Program-made: the position numbers and the translations under genes | Shown: positions 1 through 11,249 of the stretch, in pieces | How positions within the stretch are numbered: position 1 is the stretch's first letter | How the letters are laid out: every line of letters starts with the position of its first letter | Assembly (NCBI GenBank): GCA_003615045.1 | Contig: ML014212.1 | Coordinates: 1-64,000, forward strand | Direction: 5' to 3' | From: Caulochytrium protostelioides | Taxonomy: Eukaryota; Chytridiomycota; Caulochytriomycetes; Caulochytriales; Caulochytriaceae | DNA: 64,000 nt | The notes under the pieces: generated by a model | What the model was told of the DNA's origin: nothing | The model's input: only the letters and a program-made list of their open reading frames with translations | Database searches by the model: none

Positions 1-130
1 TTTTTTTCTTCCTTCATACCGGTTTCGGCGCCACGTTCGGGTGAGGTGGCCGCTGAGGTGAGGCCGTGGCCGCACTCTCCATCTCGGTCCGGGACCCCGC
101 TTCGCGGCAACCCGCACAGCGACGCCCGCG

Positions 131-754
131 ATGGTCTGGCCCTCGGTCGAGCGCTACTTGCTCGTGCGCGATGCCTTCTGCTTCCACGGGCTGCGCATGG
201 GCTCGCTGGTGGCGACCGTAACGCTGACGGCGTTCTCGCTGCTGACGGTCGTGTTCTACATGATCTTTGTGATTGGCGGGTCCCAGATCCACAATACCGA
301 CGAGCCTGGCTGGCATCTGCTGCTCGTCTACATCTTCGTCTACCTGGTCGATGCCGCCCTTCTCAGCGCATCGCTGTACGCCATTGTGCGCAATCGCGAG
401 CGCTTGCTCCTGCCCGTGGTCGGCTACACCGTGGTACGTGCGACCTTCATGGCCGTGCAGATCTACTACGAAGTCATCACTGACAGCTATGTCGCGATGC
501 TTTGGACCAGTCTGTCATTGCTCTTCGGACTCTACTGGTCGGTCTGCATCGTCTCGTTCTATCTGGATCTCAAAGTGCACCCGGAGCGCTACATCAAGGA
601 GCATCAGCTCGCGTGGATTGTGCAGGCCGACGAGGATCCCTATGCGGCGGTCGTGGAGCGCGATGCGGCGAGCAGCCACAGCGGCAACGATAACCACTGG
701 CATCCCGTTCACGACGGAAAGTCCTATGCCGTCTCGCCCGCTCACTACCGCTGA
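131..754 (+). CDS. Hypothetical four-helix membrane protein
   Basis: The frame encodes 207 residues. I see four hydrophobic stretches, at about residues 20-45, 57-82, 88-112 and 122-146, with short charged loops between them. A hydrophilic C-terminal tail of about 55 residues follows and is rich in Asp, His and Ser. Hydrophobic segments of this length and spacing are not expected from a chance GC-rich frame, so I regard the gene as real. The frame stays open upstream of the chosen ATG toward the window edge, so an upstream exon or earlier start is possible. I do not recognise the family and assign no function. It is followed by about 0.5 kb without a gene. Confidence 0.6.
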   Translation: MVWPSVERYLLVRDAFCFHGLRMGSLVATVTLTAFSLLTVVFYMIFVIGGSQIHNTDEPGWHLLLVYIFVYLVDAALLSASLYAIVRNRERLLLPVVGYTVVRATFMAVQIYYEVITDSYVAMLWTSLSLLFGLYWSVCIVSFYLDLKVHPERYIKEHQLAWIVQADEDPYAAVVERDAASSHSGNDNHWHPVHDGKSYAVSPAHYR

Positions 755-1315
755 ACCCCTTCATATCCTATTGCTGACTACTCCCCCTCCCCCGTTAGAG
801 AATGGGGGGCTGACAAAGCGCTGGCGCTCTGCGAAATTGACGTGTTCTCCCCATCATTGAGGTTGACCCTAGTCTTCTCTTCATCATGACAAACTTCCTT
901 AGTCAATCAAGAATTAGTTAATCATTGCTCGAGTGCTGACCCGGCGACGCCCAACGGCAGGTTCGCCATTATGGCCGCGTCACCCGGTTCTTTGCGACGG
1001 CGAGATCACGTCGACCCGCTGCCGTCCAGCGTCGGGGCGATCGTCCGTTGAGCATCGCGTCACCTTGACGTCCGACCTCCACGGGCGGTGCCCGTTGGGA
1101 TCTCGTAGACACTCTGCGGCCAAGCGGGGAATGATGCAGAGGCGAGAGACTAAAGCTTATTCCTCCGCCTCAGTACCCTCGTCGATCTGAAAAGTATAAA
1201 AAGAGGACCATCTCCGGTCGGACCCCGATCATGGATATTCCCTCGTGATGCGTACTCTCACATGATAGCACACGCATGGATTGTATAATAATATAATAAC
1301 TGCCTTCACATTATC
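755..1315. other. Intergenic, no gene seen
   Basis: No convincing coding frame. GC drops compared with the flanking genes. A TATA-like string (GTATAAA) lies at 1194-1200, about 130 bases before the Fanzor-like scrap, and AT-rich sequence follows at 1280-1305. Nothing links the TATA-like site to a gene. Confidence 0.5.
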
Positions 1316-1582
1316 ACGGTCGACACCTGCGTGCTCCATGGTCTGCTGACGGAACTCAAGCCGGTGGCCTGCAACAAGAAGACCTTCAAGGCCATGACCC
1401 CGCCAGAGCGGTGGGCAGCCACCCTGGCGTTCGGCAAGCTGGAAGGCAAGGATCACGGAGTCAAACCCAGTGCCGCTTGTCTGATTTGTGGGTGCGATAC
1501 CGAGGACCATGTCCGCGCTCCCACCATGGTAAGAGCGCTGTTGCACTTTTGCTCCGTGTGGCCTGGTCTCGATGCCGTGTGA
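1316..1582 (+). mobile_element. Fanzor-like N-terminal fragment
   Basis: The translation of about 1316-1455 (VDTCVLHGL, then KTFKAMTPPERWAATLAF, then KLEG) closely matches the N-terminal part of the longer Fanzor-like relic on the minus strand at 37.7-38.8 kb (IDTRVLHGL, same KTFKAM block, KLEG). The match stops after KLEG. What follows here is unrelated and contains CLICGCDTEDH, which looks faintly like the zinc-knuckle tail of some retrotransposon reverse transcriptases. No RuvC-like motif is present, so this is a small scrap. The shared block is seen directly; the Fanzor label is inherited from the longer relics. Confidence 0.55.
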
Positions 1583-2106
1583 CAATCATGTCCGTTTATA
1601 CGACCGTTTCTTTGCCGTGATGGCGGTCTGATCCCGGCGGTGGAGTCGGCGTCGCGCTGCGCCAGCCGCCGACCCGCCAGAGAAATAGAGAAATAAAGGG
1701 AAAGCCCCGCGGGGTGCAAGCCAGTCCCGGACCCCGCCCCCGGAGCAAAGCATGGGCATACGCAGCGTCCGCCACCGCTCCACATATGCCGTCACACCTG
1801 ATGATACTCACATCGCTCTGCCCATCGTCCGACCGGCCGAGCGACACGCTCTCCCCTTAAGACGGCACCCCGTGCTTGCTTTGATGCCTGCTCCCATCGG
1901 CCCTTCACTCGCCAGGACCGCGTTGCCCAGAGCGCCCTCTTGTCGCTACCTCGCTGTCCTCGCCGCCTTTTCTTCCCGACCCGCTATCGACGCCGACGCC
2001 GCGGTGACCGCGTGACTAGGGTAGACCCCTGTCGACGTGAGCGACTCGTTTTTCTCTCTCGCGCTTCCCCGTCTCACCCCTCGCGTGCGTGCGCTCGCCT
2101 GCCACC
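1583..2106. other. Intergenic, upstream of bL28m
   Basis: No supported gene. The last 100 bases before the next gene are rich in C and T (TTTCTCTCTCGCGCTTCCCC), as expected for a fungal promoter or 5' leader. Confidence 0.4.
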
Positions 2107-2649
2107 ATGGGCGCCTCGCCTCGTGTCAAGATGGCCAAGCTGCAGAAGGCGGTGCAGTATGCGACGAAGGACGCGCCGTTCGTGCCGCCGATGTCTATTC
2201 CGCACGAGCTCAAGCCGCACGCGCACCGGTTCCCGCTGCTCCCGCACAATAAGCGCACGACGTTCTGGGACGACGTGACCGAGACCGGCAAGAACCGCGT
2301 GCGCCACGTGGCGTTCCCCAACATGGTCGTCAAGCCGCTGTACTCGCGCGCCCTCGACCAGATGATTTGGTTCAAGGCCTCCACCGAGGCGATCCGCCAG
2401 GTTGACCGTGTCGGCGGGCTCGACGAGTACCTCGTGAGCGTGTCCGACGACTATATCTGCGGCGACAAGGCGCGCTACTGGCGCCAGCGCGTCCGCGAGG
2501 CCCTCGCGGCCTCGGGGCCGCCGCCCATCGCCGCTGAAACCGCCATGTCCGCCAAGTATGGTCAGGACTATGTCGACCGCTTGAAAAAGACCGTCGCCGC
2601 CTTCCACGCCAAGGCCATGGCCCGGATGCACGCCGAGTCGTCCCGATAA
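2107..2649 (+). CDS. Mitochondrial large-subunit ribosomal protein bL28m
   Basis: This 180-residue protein is a structural component of the mitochondrial large ribosomal subunit. The central block RQVDRVGGLDEYLVSVSDD matches the L28 family signature, in which bacterial and mitochondrial members share a (R/K)xxDKxGGLDEYL core. The preceding block with RVRHVAFPNMVVKPLYSRAL corresponds to the rRNA-contacting beta region of L28. I chose the ATG at 2107 because it sits in CCACCATGG, a strong start context; a further in-frame ATG lies 18 bases upstream in a poorer context. The N-terminus is basic with few acidic residues, compatible with mitochondrial import. Length is typical of fungal MRPL24/bL28m. 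No intron is seen. Confidence 0.8.
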   Translation: MGASPRVKMAKLQKAVQYATKDAPFVPPMSIPHELKPHAHRFPLLPHNKRTTFWDDVTETGKNRVRHVAFPNMVVKPLYSRALDQMIWFKASTEAIRQVDRVGGLDEYLVSVSDDYICGDKARYWRQRVREALAASGPPPIAAETAMSAKYGQDYVDRLKKTVAAFHAKAMARMHAESSR

Positions 2650-3093
2650 CTCCAGAAATGGGAATGGGAATACGGGCATGCCTGTCCGTATGGACGCGGC
2701 CACACTTTGTATATAGATCGCATCACGTGACGTAACACGTAATACACCCTTACTTATACGAGACATTGAGGAGGCGCGATGGTCGGGTGGTCGCCACCGC
2801 CGCTCACATCCAGTAAAAAAAGGAACCGCTCCGCCATGTGACACGCCGAGGGGCGGACCCTCCCGGGGCCTGGACGAAGGAAGGAACCCCCGCTTGCCAC
2901 GCATTTCCATGTGCGACCTATCGGCTTCGGGATGATCCGCCAAGCTTGAGTGCACAGTTACAGGATCGCGACGAAACCCTTCCTGTCACTTGATACCAAC
3001 ATCCAATGATCATCTTTTGCCTCTGCGGCCTACCGTCGTGACACTGTCATCGCCGGCACGTAACATTCTATCTCGCCTCCCTTCTCCGCCGCG
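2650..3093. other. Intergenic, no gene seen
   Basis: AT-richer spacer between bL28m and the NDUFAF7 homologue. It should hold the 3' end of the first and the promoter of the second; I see no clear TATA box or other element. Confidence 0.4.
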
Positions 3094-4884
3094 ATGCGAT
3101 TCGCGACCCCGACGATGCTGCCAAGACGGCCGCTTTTTCGGCCATTATGCCGCCTCTCTACGGCCGCGGCTACCTTGAGGCCTTCCATACCGGTATGGCG
3201 GACCGCTCGCAGCTATTCGCAGCAGCACCCCCCTGACGCGCCGCCCGCGTCGGCGACGCCGGCGGACCCCGCGATCCCCGACGCGGCGGCGAGAGAGAAG
3301 GTCGCCGCCACGCTGCAGGCCGCCACGAGCCAGGAGAACGCGCGGCGCACGTGGGTCCCGCCGAAGTCCCCGATCCAGCACCGGATTCACCGGCACATCC
3401 AGGCGAACGGGCCGCTGTCGGTGGCGCAGTTCATGAAGTACGCGCTGCTGCACCCCTCGGAGGGCTACTATGCGCGCGCGGGAGCGCCCGTCTTTGGCCG
3501 CGCGGGGGACTTTGTGACGGCGCCCGAGCTGACGCAGCTCTTCGGCGAGATGCTCGCGGTCTGGCTCGCGCACCAGTGGGCGGCGCTCGGCCGGCCGCCG
3601 GCGTTCCAGCTCGTCGAGCTCGGGCCCGGCACCGGGGTGCTCATGCACGACGTGCTCTCGGCGCTCGCGCCCATGCAGGACGGCGCCATCTTCCAGGCGC
3701 TCCGCGCGGTGCATCTCGTCGAAGCGAGTGCGACGATGCAGATGCGCCAGATGGAGCGGCTGACGCCGGGGACGGCGCCCGACGTGGATCTGAACCAGTT
3801 CCCGAGCCAGTGGGGGCGGCTGGACGATGTCGATGTAGCCGCGACCATGGCGGCGTCTGCCGACGCCGGCCGAACTGCTGGCGTCGAGACAGCCAGCCCC
3901 GCAAGCACCCGCACTACCACCACCACGGCGGCGTCGTCCCCGTCGATCTCTGACGATGCCGTGCCTGAGATCAATGCCGAGACGGAGGCAAGTGCCGAGG
4001 CGGAGACAGAGGCGGAAGCGGACGGGTTCCCCATCACGTGGCACCAGGTGATCGATACGGTGCCCGAAGGAATGCCGACGCTCTTCTTTGCCAACGAGTT
4101 CTTTGATGCGCTGCCGATCTACAAGTTCATCAAGACGCCCGAGGGCTGGCGCGAGATCATGGTCCATAACAACGTCTTGCCCGAGAACACGACGGATGCG
4201 CCGGCCGAAGCGTTCTCGGGTGACGATGCCCGCTCTTCGACGTCCAAGAACTCAGCGTCTAAGGATTTAGCGTCCACGGACCTGACAACGCCCGAGAACG
4301 ATATTTTGACGTTCCGCTTGATTCAAGCGCCCGGGCATACGCGGTACTCGCGGTTCCTGCCGATCGCGAGCCCGCGGTACGCCTCGCTGCCCGTCGGCTC
4401 GGTGATCGAAGTCTCCCCGGAATCCTACGCGGTGGCCCACCACATCGCCAAGCGCCTCAGGGCGGACCTGGGCGCCGCGCTCTTTGTTGACTACGGGTCC
4501 ATGAGCGTGCCGCGCGACACGCTCCGCGGCATCCAGCGGCACCGCATGGTGGATCTCTTTGTCGACGGCGCCGATCTCAGCGCTGACGTCGACTTCGGCG
4601 CGCTCCATGCCGCGACGGCCGAGACATGTGCATTCTACGGCCCAATGCCGCAGGGCGCGTTCCTGCGCGCGATGGGCGTCGAGATGCGGCTCGACCAGGG
4701 GCTCCAGGCGGCCCGGGACGATGCGGCGACTGCCGAGCGGCTGAAGGCCACCGTCGAGCGCTTGACGGGGTCCGGCGCGAGCGATATGGGCGACCGCTTC
4801 CACGTCGTCGCCATGACCAGTCCCACCGTTGCCACGTGCTACCCCTTCCCGGGCCCGGTGCCGGAAGCGCCGTCTTCCGCCTGA
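3094..4884 (+). CDS. NDUFAF7: Complex I assembly methyltransferase NDUFAF7 (MidA family)
   Basis: The family is a mitochondrial SAM-dependent arginine methyltransferase that modifies the NDUFS2 subunit early in complex I assembly. The first 45 residues are Arg/Ser/Ala-rich without acids, a typical presequence. HPSEGYYARAG, then GRAGDFVTAPELTQLFGEM (about 119-155) and the SAM-binding VELGPGTGVLMHDVL (about 173-187) are MidA/NDUFAF7 hallmarks. FFANEFFDALPIYKF and FVDYGSM, further on, are the usual C-terminal motifs. At 596 residues it is longer than the human protein (about 440). The excess lies in two low-complexity inserts, at about 255-305 (Thr/Ser then Glu/Ala) and about 365-400, which are probably disordered loops. 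A complex I assembly factor implies that the organism has a respiratory complex I. Confidence 0.88.
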   Translation: MRFATPTMLPRRPLFRPLCRLSTAAATLRPSIPVWRTARSYSQQHPPDAPPASATPADPAIPDAAAREKVAATLQAATSQENARRTWVPPKSPIQHRIHRHIQANGPLSVAQFMKYALLHPSEGYYARAGAPVFGRAGDFVTAPELTQLFGEMLAVWLAHQWAALGRPPAFQLVELGPGTGVLMHDVLSALAPMQDGAIFQALRAVHLVEASATMQMRQMERLTPGTAPDVDLNQFPSQWGRLDDVDVAATMAASADAGRTAGVETASPASTRTTTTTAASSPSISDDAVPEINAETEASAEAETEAEADGFPITWHQVIDTVPEGMPTLFFANEFFDALPIYKFIKTPEGWREIMVHNNVLPENTTDAPAEAFSGDDARSSTSKNSASKDLASTDLTTPENDILTFRLIQAPGHTRYSRFLPIASPRYASLPVGSVIEVSPESYAVAHHIAKRLRADLGAALFVDYGSMSVPRDTLRGIQRHRMVDLFVDGADLSADVDFGALHAATAETCAFYGPMPQGAFLRAMGVEMRLDQGLQAARDDAATAERLKATVERLTGSGASDMGDRFHVVAMTSPTVATCYPFPGPVPEAPSSA

Positions 4885-5020
4885 TGGGCGCGAACCTGCG
4901 TGCCCTCCATCGAAATCCCGGTATCGGAATCAGCGATCCGCCATCAGCGATCCCCCTTGTTTCTGACAATTAAATTAAATGCATTCGAAAGCGTCGTTAT
5001 GGCGCTTCACGCGTCGCCCG

Positions 5021-6358
5021 TTATTCGTCATCAAAGAGACTCGTCAGTGCCGTATGCTGCCGCGCAGCGGTCTCGGGGTCGTCCGCCAGGGCCGGCTGTA
5101 TGGCCGCTTCGGCCTCGGCTTCTTCCAGATCATCCAGCAGGCCTGTGTCCTCGGCCGCCGGTACATGGAGCGTCGGCCCCTCGACGTCGCGCGACTGCGA
5201 TGGTAATGGAGGCGACGACGACGTCTGGCTCACAGACGACGGCCCTCCCCCGACCGGGGTGGCCAACGAGGAAGTGCGAGCCGGCGACGCGGTGGAAGCG
5301 CCGGCGCCAGCCGCTTGGGCTTCAGCGGCTTGGGCGGCTTCGGCCTGGCGGTACGCGCGGAGCCGCTCGAGCGCGGCGGCGTGTTCGGCGGACACGGGCG
5401 CCGCGTCGGCCGGCGCTGCATGGCGCCATGGCGGGCGGTCGTCGCCGCTCTCGCCGTCGCTGGGATGGGTGGGCCGATCGATGTGTCGCGGCGGGCGGTC
5501 GATATCTCCCATGACTGCGCCTCCCGCGGCGGCGCCCCCCGCGGCCGCGTGGGCCTCGGCCTCGACCGCCTCCTGGCGCGCCAGATCGCCTTCGCGCACG
5601 ACGGACTCGAGGTAGCGGCGGGCGATCTGAGCGCTCGTGAGGCGCTCGACGGCGCGGCCGAGACTGCCGAACTGGAGCGACGGGAACAGGGCGTGGCCCC
5701 AGAGCTGGTACAGGCGCAGGAGCCGTGCCAGGCTCTCGGGCTCGCGGCCCCGGCCCTTCGCGCGGAATCGCCGCGACAGCCGCACCAGCGCCGGCATCCC
5801 GCGCTCCGACAGCAGCAGCTCCAGATCGAGCCGCTGCTTCTTGGGCTTCGGCGCGGCCTCGGCCTGCGAGGGCTCCGGCACCACGAGCACGTCGTCGGGC
5901 AGCGACGGCGGCCCCACGATGCGCCGCGCCTCGGCCGGGTCGTCCGAGCCACGCGGCGGCGGCCGCGGCGGCGGCATGGCCCCGCCCGGCGTCGACGGCG
6001 CGATCGAGGCGCGGCGCGAGGCGGCCGCCGTGGACGGCGTCAGGGTCGTGCGCCGCGACGCGGGCTGCGACCGCGCCGGGTCAAAGAACTGCTCCAGATC
6101 CAGGTCGGCCGTGCTCACGTCGACCGCCGGGCCGCTTCGCAGCAGCGGGGCCGGCGCTCCAGGGGCCGACGGGGCGGCGCTACCGGACGCGGGATTGGGC
6201 CGCACCGCGCCGTCGCGGAAGTGGGCTTCGGCTTCAGCGAGCGCCGCGTCCTGGGCGTCGGCCTGGGCGTCGGCCTCGGCCTCGGCGTAGGCGGCCTCGG
6301 CCTCGGCCTCAGCCAGGAGCGCCATCTCGTCCATCGACATCTCGTGGAGGCCCATCAT
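5021..6358 (-). CDS. Swi3/Csm3/TIPIN replication-fork protection protein
   Basis: The family partners with Tof1/Timeless to stabilise stalled replication forks and mediate the S-phase checkpoint. The diagnostic Swi3 domain is at about residues 175-235: LLLSERGMPALVRL, then RLYQLWGHALFPSLQF, then AVERL, matching the family pattern of a GLP-L core followed by YxxWxHxLFPxxxF. The chosen start gives 445 residues beginning MMGLHEMSMDEM; the frame is open further upstream, but that sequence has no recognisable character. The N-terminal region is an Ala/Glu heptad-like stretch (AEAEAEAAYAEAEAD) and the C-terminus is Glu/Ala and Ser-rich, both probably disordered. It is convergent with the NDUFAF7 homologue, about 135 bases apart. 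Confidence 0.75.
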   Translation of the reverse strand: MMGLHEMSMDEMALLAEAEAEAAYAEAEADAQADAQDAALAEAEAHFRDGAVRPNPASGSAAPSAPGAPAPLLRSGPAVDVSTADLDLEQFFDPARSQPASRRTTLTPSTAAASRRASIAPSTPGGAMPPPRPPPRGSDDPAEARRIVGPPSLPDDVLVVPEPSQAEAAPKPKKQRLDLELLLSERGMPALVRLSRRFRAKGRGREPESLARLLRLYQLWGHALFPSLQFGSLGRAVERLTSAQIARRYLESVVREGDLARQEAVEAEAHAAAGGAAAGGAVMGDIDRPPRHIDRPTHPSDGESGDDRPPWRHAAPADAAPVSAEHAAALERLRAYRQAEAAQAAEAQAAGAGASTASPARTSSLATPVGGGPSSVSQTSSSPPLPSQSRDVEGPTLHVPAAEDTGLLDDLEEAEAEAAIQPALADDPETAARQHTALTSLFDDE

Positions 6359-8455
6359 CGTGGCTCGGAGATGACGGCGCGGGTGAAGCGCGGGGGGGCC
6401 AACCAGGCGAATCGGTGCTGCGGCGGATCCGCTCGTCCGAAGCCTGAGCCGCGCTCGTGCGGTGCTCGCCGGAACGACGGATAACCAGAAACAGAAACAG
6501 AGAGTCGACGATGGCGCGAGTCGACGATAATCCGTGACACGGAAGAGGTACTGACAGAGAACACGATGTGTGGCGAGATGCTCGGCGCATACGCTGCGAC
6601 GGGGGCGATGATCGGTGCATCGGGCCAGCATCCGCTGGCGACGAAGGGAGTGACATGCACCGACCTCGTGGCGAAGCGCGGCCTTGATGCCGTCAGGCGG
6701 GGTCTGGCCGTGGCCGGCGTCAAGGGCCGCCGCCACGGCCTGCCTCGGGCCCCCCCGACAAGCCGCCTGTGGGAAGGGCCCCTCGGCGGAGCCTCCGCGA
6801 AGCAGGCCATGCTTGTAGACCCTGGTTTGCTCCTTTCTTTAGCTTTGGCCAAGCTCGGGCCAACGGCCAAAGGATCAGCCTCTCGTCGCCAAGCGCTCAA
6901 GCGCGGGGAGCGCCCGGATGATGCCTCAACCCATCGAAGCGCTCCGCGCGACGGTCAACAGCCGTGATGGATTCTGAAGGGGCGAACCCAGGTACGGAGG
7001 TACCGGGTCCAACGGATCGCATCACCTCTCGTCCTCCGTGGCGCATCGCATGCTCATGAGGACGCTCGTGGCCTCGAGGCCGTCCATGCCCCCTGGGCTC
7101 CCCGGCTCGGGTCGTGTCACGACATTGAGGACCACCTGTCGGTCACGCCCGCGACCACGCCGCAGGCAGGCATGGCGCCATGGAAGCGTCGTGGACGCGG
7201 CCTTCGCGCGGATCCTGATACCTCGATTTCTCGCGCACATCGCCTCGAATCCGCCGATGGGAGCGCCGTGGATGCGACGCGAAGGCCGGGTTGTTGTCGT
7301 CCTCGTCGCATGGCCACCCGCGTGGCTTGGACTCGGCGCACGGGGCGTCCCTGGGGCGCTCGGGGGTCCGTGCGGCGCATAGCCGTGTGGCCCCGGGCCA
7401 TGACGCCACACCTGGCCCCGGCCCGTCTGAGCCACGCGGCTCCGCGCGGCGCACGCGTCATCAGCCGTCGGCCTCAACGGCCGTCTCGGCAGTATCAGCG
7501 GCGGCGGCGTCATCCTGTTGACGTCGTCGTCGCCTCTGGGTTCTGCCGAAGCGCCGGACGACGGCGCCACGTCCTGCGCGGCCGGCCGAGCCGGATCGCA
7601 ACCTGCAGCGACGGCGCCGATCGGCGAGCGTCGTCCTCAGCCGGTCGCATCAGCGCCGCGGCCGCCAGCAGCCACGACGGCCAATCGCCGATCCGCGCGT
7701 CGGGCTGCCGCGGTCCACCGTGATCCGATGCTCGGGCGCGTGGTGCTGCTGATCGGGGTTCCCGGGACGTCGCCGGCATGGCCGTTGGCTCGCCGCTGGC
7801 GGCAGACATCAGCCACCCCCCGCATGTCTCGTGGTCGAGGCGACTCGACAGCTGTATTCGAGCGGCACCGTCTCGGCTCGCGCATCGTGGTCGGACACCC
7901 GTCGCTGCTAAAGCTCGGGGGGTCTCGCTGCAGCTCAACGCAACATCCTGCCGATCCTCCCCCCGCTCCTCCGCTTTCCCCACTCCCACGAGACTCGGCG
8001 GCGGGTGCCTCCCCAGCGCATCGGTGAATCATCTGCACGGCACACAGAACGCCGCACGGCGCGGAACGCGGTCGCCGGGTGCCTCCCTTCGTTTCCGCTT
8101 TGTTTTCCGCTCGGCTTTCCGCTCGGTTGGCCGATCCTCCGATCATTCAGGTAAGTCTCTGCTTCAAACCCCCTCCGTTCCTCCGCTCTCCCCTTCCCTC
8201 CGCCTCCCTTCCTCTTTCCCCCCTAACCTGATGGTTCAATCGAGCAATGAAAAAAAAGGAAAGAAAAAGGAAAGAAAAACGTATGCAGCAGACGCTCGGC
8301 ATCGGCTGCATGCCCGCCATCAAACTCTCCGCTGGGAGACCGTCGCGTGCGCCGAAAGAGGCCGTCCCCCGCTGTCTATGGAGACCGTCGCGTGGCACCG
8401 TCTCGATGGACCACGCGCAGATACCGCCGTCCATGGTCTCAGCGGTGTTTCAATC

Positions 8456-8519
8456 ATCGCAGCGCATCGCAGCGCATCGCATCGCAGTGCAGCGCAGCGC
8501 AGCGCAGCGCAGCGCAGCG
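8456..8519. repeat. Tandem GCAGC / GCATC pentanucleotide repeat
   Basis: About 64 bases of nearly perfect pentamers, first ATCGC/AGCGC alternating and then pure AGCGC. Non-coding as far as I can tell. The relation to the GATGC pentamer array at 52458 is only that both are five-base repeats. Confidence 0.85.
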
Positions 8520-8989
8520 TGACATTTTCGAGATTCCCGAGAATCGAACGGCACTGGGGAGAGACCCCCTGGAATGGCATCCCCATCCGCCGGCCGATCG
8601 CGGCCGATCGCGGCGATCACGATGATGGCGATGGGGCGGCGTGCGAATCCAACCCCTTCTCCGCTCCACGCGGCCGACGATCGACGCCGTCGGTCGTCGG
8701 CAACGGCTGCAGGGGACCCCGCTTCCTCGCGTCGCCGGGGCGGGGCCTCGGCCGCCCTCGAACGAGGGGCTCGAGCATCCCCGCGGTGCCTGCGCCGGCG
8801 TTCGGCGGCCCGACGCATCGCGCCGCCCGCCCCGGCCGCCCGCCTCCCGCGCGTCAGTTGCTAGGCACCCCCGGCGCGCGCGACGGCGGGATCCCCGAGC
8901 CCCGGCCGAGACCGTCCAGCGGGAGGAGTGGGACGAGCGGCCGCCCGCTGCCGTCCCTGGCCCGCGAGGCACAGGGCGCGCGCGAAGGA

Positions 8990-8990
<1 letters not shown>

Positions 8991-9024
<34 letters not shown>
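8991..9024. repeat. (CCG)n microsatellite
   Basis: Eleven uninterrupted CCG triplets in the gene-poor region. Similar CCG/CGG runs recur at about 19390-19432, 48482-48510 and 52187-52226. Confidence 0.9.
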
Positions 9025-11193
9025 ACGCTTCGGGGGGAAACCCAAGCAAAAGGGGCCGAAGGCCGGGGCTGCTGGCGACGTCGGGGGCTCGCGCGGCCTC
9101 GCCCTCCTGCCCGGCGCCATCGTGCGGACGGCCGCCGCCGCGGCTCGCGTGAGCGGCGCCGCCGGCCCGATGCCGCCTGATGCGCCATGATGCGCCATGA
9201 TGCCGCGACGGGGCTGGTCGGAGCCGCAGCCGACGCATCGCACCGTCGGTGCTGACTAACGCGCGGCTTGGCCGGCTGCAGCACCACGTCGCTGCACGCG
9301 TCGCCGTGGCGTGCAGCGCCCACGGCGAGGCGCCGAAGCAGCGATCTCCATCGCGATCGGCCGCCGCCCGTTGCGCGAGCCTGGCCCTGCTCGAGCGGAA
9401 TGCCGGCAGGCACCGGCGCCCGTGGCCGCCCGGTCGCCCTGCGGTTCCCGCTGGGCCGGATCGCCCGGCCCCTGGGCTCCGGCGGTGCCAGCATGTCTTG
9501 CATCCGGATGGCGCCGGCGCTGCGACATGACTCAGCAGCCGCCCTCCCGGGCCCGGCGCCCGCACCGGGATCGGATCGGCATCGATGCCGACACCGAGAA
9601 AGTGAGCCGGGACCGGACGGAATCGGGCGGTCCCTTGGGCGCGAGCGGCCTCAGAAGCATACCATCGCGCCACGTCACGCAGCAACGGCGACAGCGGCGA
9701 TGATGACCCATCCGCTGGGGCGTGCGGACCGCACCCCGCCACGGCGGCGGGCGTTCGAGACGCGACCGGGGGTGGGAGCGCACGAGCGCGTCAGAGAGCG
9801 TCTGACATTGGTCATGCCCGGCGCGGCATGACGAGACGGGAACCCTTTGCGGGGATCCTCTGCTCGTCGCTCGTGCACGTCGCCGCCACGCCAGAAAAAA
9901 AAAAGCGATATAAGCAGCACGCCAGCAGTGCCCCCCGACCGCTTCCTTCGACTTGGGCTTGGAGGCTTCCGTGGCGGTCACGATAGGGCGTCGGAGACGA
10001 CGAGGGATCGGCATGACGGGCGGTGACGGGCCTCCCACCCCGCGAATCGACTGTCAAGCCCCCCCTTCCACGGTGCTGGCGATACCCCCAGACGCGCGAC
10101 ACTGCCATTCCTCTCCTTCTCTCGCGCGGCTCTCGCTCTCGCTCTCTCGGCGCATCGACCGCCACCGCGGCTCCGCACGGCTTCGACGGCGTCCCCCGAC
10201 CACGTGGTCGCCCCCCACCGCCTTCCCCACCCGACGCGCACGCGCAACTCCTGTCTGAGGCTCCCGCTCGCTTGTTGGCGTGCTCAGCGCCCATCACCGT
10301 CCCCCGCACGGCAGCGCTCCGTCTCGGCACTGTATCATCACGAGCCTTCCCTAGGAGCCCCCTCCGTGGTCCAGCCAGCGCGGCTTCAGCCCGCCTCGCC
10401 CCTGGAGCTGGAACACCAGCATACGGCGATTGCGAGTTCGGGGCTCTCGTCACCACCGCATCGCAGCGGGCCACCTGTGGCGTTTTCTGACTCGACATTC
10501 GCGCCGCCTACTGGCCGATCCCCACCGCGGATCAGTTTTTGACGGGCGGCGTGGTGGCGCCCCCTCGTCCCCCTGCCGGGTATCGCGCCTCAGCGAGTCA
10601 TCCATAGCTCCATCGCGCCGCCGCCCCCTCGCTGCATTTCAAACCACGAACGCGCGACCCACGCCACCTCAAACGCTCCAGTGGACGCCCACCCCGGGTG
10701 ACGCCACACAGGACTCGGTTCAACATCCGACGACCCGCCCCGCCTGTGGGCCGCCCCCGTGTCATTGGCAGCACGACCCAATCGAGTGGGCGTTTCTGTA
10801 TGATCCGTCGATTGGGCGATCCCATCGTTGCATGACATTGCTTGGCATTGCATCGTCGCTCGGCAGCGACTCTCGGCCGTTCCCCGGTCGGCGCCTCCGT
10901 GGTCGGCTTTCCGTTGGCTGAGCGCCTGACCCCAGCGCGGCAAAGGGAAAGAAACACCAAAAATTGCGGGTCCGGAATCGCTGAGGCCGAGCAGCTCGCT
11001 GGCTGCCCTGTTTTCCTTTTTTTTTTTCTGTTGTTTTTTTGCCGCGTCACGGGTGCCGCAGAAACGACCGTCGCCGCCGCGCGCGTGTCCCCTTTGGCCG
11101 GTTGATGGGCTTCAACCCGCCCACATCCAGCGCCACGACCCGGCCCGCAGCCGTCCCAGCAGTTGAGCCAGCAGGGCCTGTGCCGCGCCGAGC

Positions 11194-11249
11194 GGACAGC
11201 AACGCAGGGACAGCAACGCAGGGACAGCAGCGCAGGGACAGCAGCGCAG
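11194..11249. repeat. 15-bp tandem repeat, about 3.7 copies
   Basis: The unit GGACAGCAACGCAGG is repeated, the later copies with AGC in place of AAC. No overlapping gene is supported. Confidence 0.85.

Noticed and set aside
7778-9190. 470-codon plus-strand frame in the gene-poor region
   Set aside because: The composition is that of chance GC-rich sequence, it passes through simple repeats, it overlaps equally long frames on the other strand and has no motif.
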